A DNA stretch of 64,000 nucleotides. It comes from Dryomyza anilis. Lineage: Eukaryota; Arthropoda; Insecta; Diptera; Dryomyzidae. Positions within the stretch are counted from its first letter, which is position 1. Every line of letters begins with the position of its first letter. Positions 36,101-45,628 of this stretch are shown one piece after another. A program made the position numbers and the translations under genes. The notes under the pieces are model-generated. The model ran no database searches. It was given only the letters and a program-made list of their open reading frames with translations, and was not told where the DNA came from. Location: the NCBI GenBank assembly GCA_951804985.1, contig OX638133.1:30219963-30283962 (forward strand), written 5' to 3'.

Positions 36101-36575
36101 GCTCTAACGTTTCTAACGGCCAGATTTAGAACTATTTGACAGTAAAAGTGGGTATGGGGTGAAAGGAGATTCATTTAGCTATAAGATAAAATTAATTTCA
36201 GCTTTAAAAACTTTTAAAGGTTTTTTGTTGTGAACGTTCAAAGTCGAAAATTCGAATTAATTATGTTATGCCTCCAGCGTCCAAGTTATTCACTATTCTG
36301 CAGCAAAAGGTGGTATAGGGTGAAAGAGTATACATTCAGCTATTAGTGACAATCAATTTCAGCTTAATAACTTTTAAAAGTTTTCAGTTGTGAACGTACA
36401 AAGTCAAAAATTTTGACTTAATTCATCTATTACGCCTCCAGCGGCCAGGGGCCAGGTTCTTTCGTATTCGGCAGCAAAATTGAGTATTAGCTGAAAGGTT
36501 ATTCCTTCAACTATAAATTAAAATCAATTTTAGCTGGAAGAATTTTAAAGATTGAACGTTCAAAATCGAAATTTT
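36101..36575. repeat. Three diverged tandem units of ~165 bp
   Basis: Units start near 36101, 36270 and 36434. Shared landmarks are GCCTCCAGCG (units 2 and 3), GGTGAAAG-like strings, TCAATTTCAGCT, TGTGAACGTTCAAAGTC and AAAATTTTGA. The array is short and clearly old. Confidence 0.75.
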
Positions 36576-36971
36576 GAAAAAATAGACTTTTCTTATATCT
36601 TCTATAGCATACAAACTAAAAAGTGAAACAATCAGTTTTTTCGTAAAAATACAAAGAATATATCCAGTACTGTACTTTACCTGAGTGCAATATCTTTAAA
36701 ACTTACAGAGATATTAGAACTTAAAGTGAAAAAAAAAGAATTAAAAAATTCACAATTTTCAAAAATTTTTAGAGATTTAAATTTCAAATATTATTTTTTA
36801 GTATCTAATATTATCAATTATGCCTAATATTAACATTGTATGTCTTTTGTTTTTACTCATTTACTTGTGTAGCGGTAAATCGAATTCAACAAAAAAAAAA
36901 AAACACAGGCAACTCAATGCACAAAATAGACAAAGCTTTTTCGCTACGCTAGTGTCGTTCGTCGTCCGACT
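36576..36971. other. Non-coding AT-rich stretch
   Basis: Nothing recognisable is seen. Confidence 0.4.
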
Positions 36972-37349
36972 ATATATGGGCAATTCCACACCAAATCGAC
37001 CAAAAAAGTAAATTTTGAGATTTTACATTTTCGATTTCGAATGAAGGGCAACCTGTTCAAGTTTAGAAGTTACATCTTAATTTTTCTAAAAGCCTATTCT
37101 GTTAGCTTTAAAACGGTTTCTAGCATTTCTACTTTAAGAGATATTGAAATATATAAAAATACATACAAAAGAGATTTTTGGACCATTTTTTGTAACTTTG
37201 AAACACTGTATTTCTGGAAGTAGTGGGCGAAAAAATAAAAATGATCAATGCATATCTGGATACCCTTTATCAGTTGCCCAAATTTCATTGAAATCGAAGA
37301 AGGTGAGTTCCAACCGCTGGTCGATTTGGTGAGGGATGGCCCGTATATG
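36972..37349. mobile_element. MITE-like element with ~30-bp inverted ends
   Basis: The left end (ATATATGGGCAATTCCACAC, then CAAATCGACC) is matched inversely by the right end (GGTCGATTTGGTGAGGGATG, then GCCCGTATAT). Interior strings such as TTTGAAACACTGTATTTCTGG have a relative near 13885-13960. Overlapping 60-64-codon frames occur on both strands but none is credible. Confidence 0.7.
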
Positions 37350-38178
37350 TTTTGTTATTATTTTCTTGTTAAGTGTACAATTGTCGTCGCTACGCCGTGT
37401 CGTTTGTGAAGCACGCATATGCACTGAAATTTAATATTGTTATATTTCTTATTTTCTTTTATGTAGATTTTTTTTGTTAATTGTAAAATCAGGTATTTTT
37501 TTCTTAATCTGAGTTCTATTTATATTATAAAACAAATAAAAATAATTGTGATATGAACATTTTTCTTTTTCTTTTTTTTTGTTTCGCATATTTTGAAAGT
37601 ACAATAACAAACAAATGTGAATCCAACAACAGAGCACCCAAAAATGTTCTCGAATTTTTAGCGAAAAATTTTGTATACAACAAACAAAAGTCGTGTGTGT
37701 TTTTGTACAAGAAGTTTTTGTTACCATCTGGATGCCTGTACTAGAATACACACATGTAGTGTGTTTCTTGTGACGTGATGTATACACGGTAGCAACAAAA
37801 ACGGATATATGAAATATGACGAAATATGACGAATATCACAATATATGGCTTTATTTTCGTGATAATACAAATAATTGTTAGTTTTTCACTATCGTCAACA
37901 CTAACGTCAATGTCAACTATCGAAGGTAATCTCTTTCTCGATTTTAAAGACGTTTAGGTTTCAAGCCTTGTTTACGACACATTTTCCAAACACCATGTAA
38001 AACACAAAACACCTTACTTGGATAATTTAAATGGCTAGAGTTCAAAATACTTGACAAACTTGTGTCAAAAAAAAAAGTACTCAAAATTTAAATCACATCA
38101 AAACAAATTCTAAATATTAAATTAATATAAACAATAACTACAATGTTTGGGGTACACATTAGGGTAAACTAACAAAAG
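37350..38178. other. Intergenic stretch upstream of the gene cluster
   Basis: No coding sequence is supported. A 112-codon minus-strand frame (37449-37787) overlaps a plus-strand frame and has a low-complexity composition. The promoter of the gene at 38179 should lie in the last few hundred bases, but no clear TATA box or initiator can be named. Confidence 0.4.
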
Positions 38179-38817
38179 ATGAAAATTCTCAAGGAAACAG
38201 GTTGTTGTGATCTCAGCCTCGCGCTAACTTGTCGCAACATTTCAGTGTGCCTGATACTCTTGGCCACGGTTCATGTACTAACCGCAATATGGCGTAAGTG
38301 AATATTTAAAGTACTACTGTTTAGACATGTGTAAAAAAACACGATTTCTTGCAGGCGAGAGTACCCCGTTAATGTCGGAAGCCGTCACGTTTATACTAAT
38401 TTTCACGGTGAATATGTTACTACTAGTGGCCAGTGTAAATGTACTCAGCTGTGACACTGCTTTGGTACCATTATGACACTATTGTATTAATTTTAGGACA
38501 TGAAATGGTTTCTTTTACCCTGGCTCATTTATGTGGCTGTTATGATCATCTTGGCGCCCGTGATAATTGCGGGAATTGTACTTGACTATAGTTTTTTGAA
38601 TGTCGAACAATATGGCTTAGACAAGACGGCAGTTATTGTAGTATTTTCTTTAAATGTCTGTAAGTATATTTGATTATAACTCTTTTTAGTATTTTCCTCT
38701 TTTTCTTTGTTTTTAGTACTTCTAATATATATTTATCCTTATGTACTTTCGTACTTTATACAATTACACAAAAGAAGGACAATACCAAGAATATATGTTG
38801 ATCCTAGAACGTATTAG
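38179..38817 (+). CDS. Small four-membrane-segment protein, family member 1
   Basis: Four exons: 38179-38293, 38355-38434, 38497-38659 and 38717-38817, joined across introns of 61, 62 and 57 bp with GT..AG borders (donors GTAAGT, GTAAAT, GTAAGT; phases 1, 0, 1). The product is 152 aa. It starts MKILKETGCCDLSLALTCRN, a cytosolic-looking head with a Cys pair. Four hydrophobic segments follow (about residues 20-38, 48-65, 69-95 and 109-134), then a short basic tail, HKRRTIPRIYVDPRTY. LPWLIY in segment 3 and the exon layout match the two downstream genes, so all three form a tandem family. Small insect four-span proteins of the DUF4728/Pasiflora type are the closest family I can suggest; function is unknown. 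The start is the first ATG in frame with a conserved N-terminus. Alternatives are few, as splicing and homology agree. Confidence 0.88.
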
Positions 38818-38912
38818 TAGAAGACAAAGTCTGCTGAAGTTAATATAGAATATTCGCATAACAAATTATATTATTTAATTGTTTTGTAAACACAAATCTA
38901 ATAGTGATGATA

Positions 38913-38918
38913 ATTAAA
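38913..38918 (+). promoter_or_regulatory. Possible poly(A) signal of family member 1
   Basis: ATTAAA lies about 95 bp after the stop codon. It is a common variant poly(A) hexamer, but in such AT-rich DNA it is weak evidence. Confidence 0.4.
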
Positions 38919-38994
38919 GTTTTTCTAAATAGTCTACATTTGAAGATATATTTTTTTTTTCAATGGTACACATACAGAATATACCTCATGAGGT

Positions 38995-39215
38995 TGGGAG
39001 AACGAAAAAAGCTAGTTGTGGCAAACAACTTTTTTCATTTGCAAATTGGTTTATAAAACTGACAAATTCAATTGGCATTTTAAATATTAAAAAGTTCTAA
39101 GACTGTATAAATTGATTGTTGTTCAAACTATAAAACCATTAGTTTCGGCCATAAGAACTGGCTTTGCAGTTGAGAGAACCAAATAAGTTGGTTGGAATGA
39201 TATGAGTTTGTTTGC
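38995..39215. repeat. Dispersed repeat, inverted copy of the CAACTTATT family
   Basis: TTGAGAGAACCAAATAAGTTGG near 39170-39192 is the inverse of CCAACCAACTTATTCGGTTC at 63467 onward and related to 27272 onward. The left border has a related TTGGGAGAACG string near 38994-39004, so it may be a small inverted-repeat element. Confidence 0.45.
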
Positions 39216-39479
39216 GCAAAACTATTTTTATTTTATGTGTAGATTAATTAATGGTCGTATGGGCATTTACTGTGGTTCCGGTCGGAACATTTGCTTAAAA
39301 CTTTAATATCTCAAAGGGAAATTAATGAATTTACTTGATTTTTGTTCAAGTAGTATTTCAATAGGACCAAACATCTGCAAAAAATTCTAAAGGGTAGATC
39401 AAATGATAAAACTTAAAACGTTAGTTCATGTCGAGGTTCATATGGTAATTCCAAAAAGTCAATGAATTTAGCATACAAA

Positions 39480-40205
39480 TTATTTTTTTGAATTATTTTC
39501 AAAAATAGCTGAGATAATGTGCTTTATTTTTAAATTTACACTTTGTTTATAAAATGTATAGTTTTTTCATAATAAATCACAGAACGGACGGTATAACAAT
39601 TTTTTTCTTTTTCTAAAAATACTTTTTGTGTACAAATCATTTAAAAAGACAGCTGAGATAATTTACTTAATATTTGTATATGTACACTTTGTTCTTAAAA
39701 TTTACAGTTTTTTCATAATAAATCACAGAAAAATTCCGGACGGGACCAAAAAATTCCCTATTGAAATTATCAGTAGGATTTTTATTCTAAAAATACTTTC
39801 CACTCTTTTGACATTTCTCTTCAGTAAGGTTTGCCATTTCATGATGTAAAGATATACGAATTCGAATTTCGGTAGTAAATTATCGACTCGTTGTTAGCTC
39901 GTATATCTTTCCATCATGAAATGGCAAACCTTACTGAAGACAAATGTCAAAAGAGCGGCAAGAAATATGGCGTCGTTTGCTGTCCCTTTCGCTCTACTTT
40001 TGTAGCGTCCCTGTTGAAAAAAAAACCCTTAAAAAAAACGTTTGTATCGCTCTTATTGAAAAACCCTTAACAATATATATTTTTGAATTATCTCTGAACA
40101 TAGCTTAGACAATTTACTTTATTTTTGTATAAGTACTTGGTTCATAAATTTTACAGTTTTTTCGTAATAAATCACTGATAAATTCCGGACGTTCTGTATT
40201 AAATT
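39480..40205. repeat. Three diverged tandem units, interrupted by foldback copy 2
   Basis: The block GCTGAGATAAT, a TACACTTTG-like string and CAGTTTTTTCATAATAAATCAC, closed by CGGACG, occurs near 39510-39595, 39650-39745 and 40100-40195. The foldback element at 39802-40068 separates units 2 and 3. Confidence 0.7.
39802..40068. mobile_element. Foldback/MITE family F, copy 2 (left end missing)
   Basis: The left arm begins inside the family consensus at CTCTTTTGACATTTCTCTTC. A short spacer (GGTAGTAAATTATCGACTCG) follows, then the full right arm to AAAAACCCTT. The arms are near-perfect inverses over about 80 bp. Confidence 0.9.
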
Positions 40206-40757
40206 TTGCACTACATTTTTTTTCTAAAAATAATTTTATATCATACAATATTAATAATGATGTACGATTCGATAAAAGTCAAAGTCCAAAACAGAATTTC
40301 ATTTGTACTTCAAAATTTTAGACAATATCTGAACACGAATAATTTTTTTAGATGTCCTGTGAAATGCAATGTTGAAATTCAATGTAAATTTTATTAGGTC
40401 TTATGAAGTATTTTTTTTAGTTCTACGATCATCGTCTTATAACTGGTGAGGTTAAGGCAAGGAAAAAGTTCATTTATCAGTTCCCTACTATGGTCCTGTA
40501 AAAATAGGTATTATCATTATAGTTTCATATCACAAATAGTGAATCCTTGCAGTAAATTGTATATGAATCATAAACATTTTATACAAAGTTCCCAAATTCT
40601 TTTGGATTTATTGAAAAAAAAAGAAAAAACAATAACATTGCATAGTATGTCATAGTAAATTAATAAACAACAGTTTTTCATTTATTAACAACAAAAAATA
40701 TTAAAAATTGAGAATTTTTAATTTTTGCATTGTCAACGAACTACAATCCATTGCAAT

Positions 40758-43700
40758 ATGAAATTTGAGGCAGAAACAGGATTTTTTAATACTACCTTGC
40801 AGCGTAGTGCCAAAATAACGGGCATATTAATAATATCTGTAGCGCTAATCTACGTTGTGGTAGAGGTAACAAGTAAGTAATAATGACAAAAAAAAAAAGT
40901 TCTATAATTCAAAAGTTATGGAGTGCAATTTATAAAGAAGGTCTATCATTTTAAAATTCAAAAATGTATTCTTTGTGGTACCTTTTTCACAATGTCCAAC
41001 TAATGTGTGGAATGCCTTAAATGTTGGTGATCTTTTGGAAATTACTACAGTGAGTTTACTATAGAACCATGAGCGTACTATAGAACCAGTCGAAAGTATG
41101 CATTTCAAAAACTAAAACTATCAAGATTTAAATTTAGTCATTTCTTCATAACTAAGAATTCAAGTAACCTTTTTAAAACCACTAAATTCTCTAAAAGTCT
41201 GCAGAAAGACCGTCCGAAAGTACAACCAAACTTAACAGACGTAATCAATTATTTTAAATATGTTTAAATTTCTGCATTTTCAAGTGTATTTCAAAGGTCA
41301 AAAATAGTAACAACTAATGTATAATAATTTGATCGCATATAAAACACTAATTCCAGTTTAAAATATACAGGGTGTTTGATTCATCGAAAATGTATAATAA
41401 AAAATGTCTAACTTTGCACCCAGTACTGTTTAAGAACTGTTTAAGACTGTTTAAGAAATGCATTTTTCTGACATAACTTAGTCAAGAAAATTTCTTATAA
41501 AGTATAATCTGTTGATAAAGGGTATATCAATTTTTCACTCATGTTTTAGACAATTAAATTACTTTTCAAATGGTATATCATATCGATCCACATGATTTCC
41601 GCCTTTCTTAAAATGAACGTAAAGTTGAAATTTATAAAAATAAAAAAAAATGTTGACTTTGTCATTGATTTTCTCAAAATTTCGTTACGGATCACCCCAT
41701 TTTTTTTTGTAGTTTATAATAATAGACCAGTAAATTTCCAGTATTTGCTTACCAATCACAGTGATTTAAAACTAGTAAGTAATGGTGCAAAAATAATAAA
41801 ACAATGGCGGGCGGGTCTTGTGATTTGGTGATTGGAATCAATATATATATATAATATTGGAAATATTATTATAATATTGGAAATATTATTATAATATGTT
41901 CTGTGAAGTAATAAGATAATGATTATAATTTTAATAAATGTTTAAAATAATTTGTCGCTTATTTATATATTTTTTTTTTAATTTCTTAGAGATGAGCGAA
42001 AAATTGATATACATTTATAACCAATTTTCTTGACATGGTTATGTCAGTAATATGCATTTCTTAATCACTGTATCTTAAACTGTGCAAAATTATACATTTT
42101 TAATTTATTTTATATTTTTATGTTTTTTTTTTTTTTTGAGTCAAAGAATGACCACCTGAAATTTTGACATCAATAAACCAAACACCCTGTACATATTTCA
42201 TTTAGTTTTGACCTTCTGACCGTTCTCGTTTTTCGATTTTTGGGATCTTCCATGAGGGACGAGTGTAAACGTTAAATTTTGAATTTTTATAAAAAGGGAC
42301 ATGGTATTTTATTTTGGTCAGATGGTCGTTCGGTAAACTGCAATTCTATCCAATTTTGATAAATTTTGAATTTTCAATGAATTATAGTATTTGATTATTG
42401 CAATATTACTAATCGGAATATTTTACATATATGTAGAAGGCGAACGTGGAGGTTTAATGGAAGGCATTAACTTGTTGATTTTAGCTGCGGTTAATTCATC
42501 GCTCTTGCTGGGAGCTACTTTTGTAAGTATTCAAATTATTTTAAATTAATATATACTCGGAAAAAATATAGTAAACATTCTCTATTTATTTAAATTTTAT
42601 CAACATGTAAAAAAAAATACTACATCTACATTTATTTTTATTTAGAAAGAATTATGTAGAAAATTAGTACAAATGAATTTATTTTGATTACAACTCAGAC
42701 AAAATATGCGGCGGGTAACAGGCGGCCAAGAGACAAGCTGCTGTGTTTAGCTTTTATGCTGGAAATCAACAGATTTTCGGCAGATTTCTGACAGACATAT
42801 GTTTGTATCAAAACCTGCCTGTTGGCCGCTCTTGAAAAAAACAACAGACGGCAACCAAACGGCAGGCTATAGGAAGGTGTAGGAATGTAGAGGCAGATAT
42901 TTGGAATGTAAAGGCAGACCAAGGCGGCTTATCTGCCTGCAAAAAGAATCGTGTGTAGTTTGTAGTTTCAACAATTATTTAAATCACTTGAAAATGTCAA
43001 TCACAGATAAAAAATCAATGTGTTGATTTTATTCAACGTTCTATTTGTCTCCCGACAACTGCCCGCAATATTCTGCCGAAAACCTGTCTATTTTAAATAG
43101 AATATCAAAAAAATTTAATAAATCTGTAGAGACACGTACACCCAAAGAACGAATCAGTTGGGGCAACCTTCTTTTTTTGCCAACTGATTTAATAAGTTCT
43201 GTCAACATTCGATTGATTCAGTTGTTGCAACACCGCGTATCAGTTCACACAACTAATGAATACAATTGACACAACCAATTTGTTTAGTTGTGGTAGCCAA
43301 TTTAATTATAAGAAATCGGCCATTGTACCTAACCCTAGTTGCAAACACGAAGTCAGCATCACAACAGCGTTCCCGAGATCGGAAATGGTTGATGCCTTGT
43401 TGTGCTGCTGACTTCGTGTTTGCAACACGTTGGAGCGCTAGGGCTGCATATATAAATACAACATATAGAAACACAATAGCAAGTACTCTGTAGAATAGTA
43501 TGTCTCTTGTTGAAGAAAGTGTATTTGGGCATGAAACAACTGAACAGTAAACACGAACAAGTCTTAAAACAATTCCAAATTTTGTTTTACACGTGGCACG
43601 CGCTGTCCGTAGCACACAAAAAAAAAGAATGAAAAATCTGAAGCGTGTGCGACTGATGTTGTCCTGCTTTGGCATTGCTTTTATACAAGACAACTGATTT

Positions 43701-44807
43701 CGCAGTTGAATCAAATAAATATTGGTTGCTACAACCTATTATAACTAACTATCTGTTAAGTCAACTAAATATTGGTTATTTCTCATTTTGAATTTAGTTG
43801 CCGTAGCAATGGAAATACAAAATTCGAAAATTGATAAAAAGTTTGTCTCTCCAATCAATTTTGCAGTTGTTTCAACTAATAGTTGGTTACGCTTCATACT
43901 ATTGTTTACCATAAATGAATTTCAGTTGAGGCTGACTACATTTGGTAGATGCAAATGAATATTTGATGAAACAACTGAACGCCAAGGCTTTGTCTTTATC
44001 TTTGCCTTCAATGCGTTTCTTTCCATTGGCAACAGCTCACATTTGTAGTACGTACGTTAAAAACTTTTACAAATTTTAAAATACAGAAAAGTTTTCGGAG
44101 AAAACAAAAGTTGACTACATTTTCTGTAAATATATTTAGAAAACGAAATATTAATACATTATGTAGTAAAATAAATAGAAATGCATTTAAATGCAAGTAA
44201 ATGTATTAGAAGAACATTTTGTACAAAACGAGCACAAAAAATAATAAGAAAAATGTAAAATTTTAACTACATTAACTACATTTTGTAATAGCTATAAAAA
44301 AACTATTACTACAAATATTTATTTCTTTAGTTTTACTGCAACAACGAGTGAGTTAACGAATATTTAAATAAAAATTCACTTTTCTTGACAGGAATCCAAG
44401 CGATTATTACTGCCCTGGCTCATACATTCGGCGCTGATGGACGTGGCCTCCATATTCATTATCATTGGCCTGCTGGTCGAGTTGAGCGCTCTGCAGGAAT
44501 TTGCCAGCAACAAATTTCCATACATAGGGGCTTTGGTTGTCGTCATAAGTAAGTTTATAATGAAGAAACAAGTGGAAGGCTGCCTTTTTTCTAATTTCAT
44601 TTTTAATTTTTCACCTTAGTCTTGAACACCTTCTTCTTTCGCTATGTGTACTCCTATTTTATGGTACTAAATAATCCCGCGAGTGCCACGGAATACCAGC
44701 CGCTCACGAAGGGCAAGACATCACCCAAGGGCAAGGACAAGGCAAAGGACAAGGCAAAGGACAAGCCAAAGGACAAGCCCAAGCCCAATGACAAGGGCAA
44801 GAAGTAA
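40758..44807 (+). CDS. Small four-membrane-segment protein, family member 2 (Lys-rich tail)
   Basis: Exons: 40758-40872, 42437-42522, 44392-44548 and 44620-44807; introns of 1564, 1869 and 71 bp, GT..AG, phases 1, 0, 1. The product is 181 aa. It starts MKFEAETGFFNTTLQRSAKI; the Cys pair seen in both relatives is Phe-Phe here. Four hydrophobic segments lie at about residues 21-38, 49-67, 72-97 and 110-135. After segment 4 comes EYQPL, which fits a tyrosine-type YxxL sorting motif, then a tail of about 32 residues rich in Lys and Asp (KDKAKDKAKDKPKD). The tail is encoded by an AAGGACAAGGCA-type DNA repeat. Exons 1-3 are the same length as in the paralogue at 45629, with about 66% identical residues (79 of 119). 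Function unknown; a membrane role is inferred from hydropathy. The long introns are filled by mobile elements. Confidence 0.9.
41366..42191. mobile_element. Element with TACAGGGTGTTT ends, in intron 1 of member 2
   Basis: It starts TACAGGGTGTTTGATTCATC and ends CAAACACCCTGTA. The left end is also present at the matching place in the paralogue (46985, ACAGGGTGTTTTG), so it was probably inserted before the gene duplicated. In the paralogue the right end is eroded. No intact coding frame is seen. Confidence 0.65.
43139..43986. mobile_element. ~850-bp dispersed repeat in intron 2 of member 2
   Basis: The paralogous intron runs from GACACGTACA to GGCTTTGTCTTTG near 50090-50110 without this block, so it is an insertion. 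Its right end also forms the first 212 bases of the window. An internal hairpin lies at 43338-43426. A 153-codon minus-strand frame (43253-43714) crosses the hairpin and is not credible as a gene. Confidence 0.8.
43338..43426. other. Long hairpin inside the intronic repeat
   Basis: GTTGCAAACACGAAGTCAGC, extended to 27 bp, is matched inversely at 43400-43426 with a single mismatch, leaving a 35-bp loop. Confidence 0.85.
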
Positions 44808-44936
44808 AGAAGACGCTAAGCGTTGGTTGGTCGAATGTTTTTTTCCATTTTTTGTTATATGTTGTGGTTACTTTTTGTGTTTTTCATGAACTACTTAATG
44901 TATTTTAGAGACTACGCGTTGAGTATATTTTTTAGC

Positions 44937-44942
44937 AATAAA
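44937..44942 (+). promoter_or_regulatory. Poly(A) signal of family member 2
   Basis: AATAAA lies about 130 bp after the stop. The surrounding TTTTTTAGCAATAAATCAAG is conserved in the paralogue (50986-50991). Confidence 0.75.
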
Positions 44943-45212
44943 TCAAGGCATTAATCGCTGTGTAAAACTTAAAGACTTTTTCTAAAGCTGCTATATGAAT
45001 GTTATATTGAAATTCAATGTAAATTTTATTAGATCTTATAAAAATATACCTTATAAGACGATCATCGTCTTATAGCTGTTGGGGTTAAGGTAAGGAAAAA
45101 GTTCATTTATCAGTTCCCTACCATGATCCATATCACAAATAGTGAATCCCTTGCACTAAATTGTATATGAATCTTAAACATTTCATACAAAGTTCCCAAA
45201 TTCTTTTGGATT

Positions 45213-45462
45213 TCGTCGTTGTAGAACGAAAAGTCACCAAATACATTTTCAAAATGCCAAATATTCATTTACAAAAATCTATATAAATCTGTCAATTTTT
45301 AATCAATGATCAATATTTACATGATAGGAAAATGTAAATATTTTAATTGATTTTTCAACTTTAAAAATGCAACATTTACTTTTTATAATATTAGTCAACA
45401 AACTCGAAAAATTAAGTTTTTCATAAAAATGTATTTGGTGACTTTTCGTTCTACTACGACGA
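45213..45462. mobile_element. MITE with ~38-bp inverted ends and visible empty site
   Basis: It starts TCGTCGTTGTAGAACGAAAA and ends in the inverse TTTTCGTTCTACTACGACGA. The left duplication unit shows the empty site: GGATTTATTG near 40598 reads straight through. This puts the insertion after the duplication, with a short target repeat (TT or ATTT; the border is ambiguous). A broken relative lies at 54239-54420. Confidence 0.9.
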
Positions 45463-45628
45463 TTTATTGAAAAAAAAAAAAAACAGTAACATTGCGTAGT
45501 CTGTCATAGTAAATTTATTTATATTTTTAATAAACAACAGTTTTTCATTTATTAACAACAAAAAATATTTAAAAAAAATTGAGAAAAATTAATTTTTGCA
45601 TTGTCAGCGAACTACAATCGATTGCAAT

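Larger units (their letters stand above)
40366..44990 (+). repeat. Tandem gene duplication, left unit
   Basis: This unit contains the gene at 40758-44807 with its upstream and downstream flanks. It aligns with 44999-51025: the unit starts share TTGAAATTCAATGTAAATTT and TTCATTTATCAGTTCCCTAC, and the ends share GACTTTTTCTAAAGCTGCT against GACTTTTTCTACAGCTGCT. Mobile elements inserted in only one unit account for most length differences. Confidence 0.9.

Noticed and set aside
43253..43714. 153-codon minus-strand frame
   Set aside because: It crosses a long hairpin inside a mobile element that is itself inserted in an intron.
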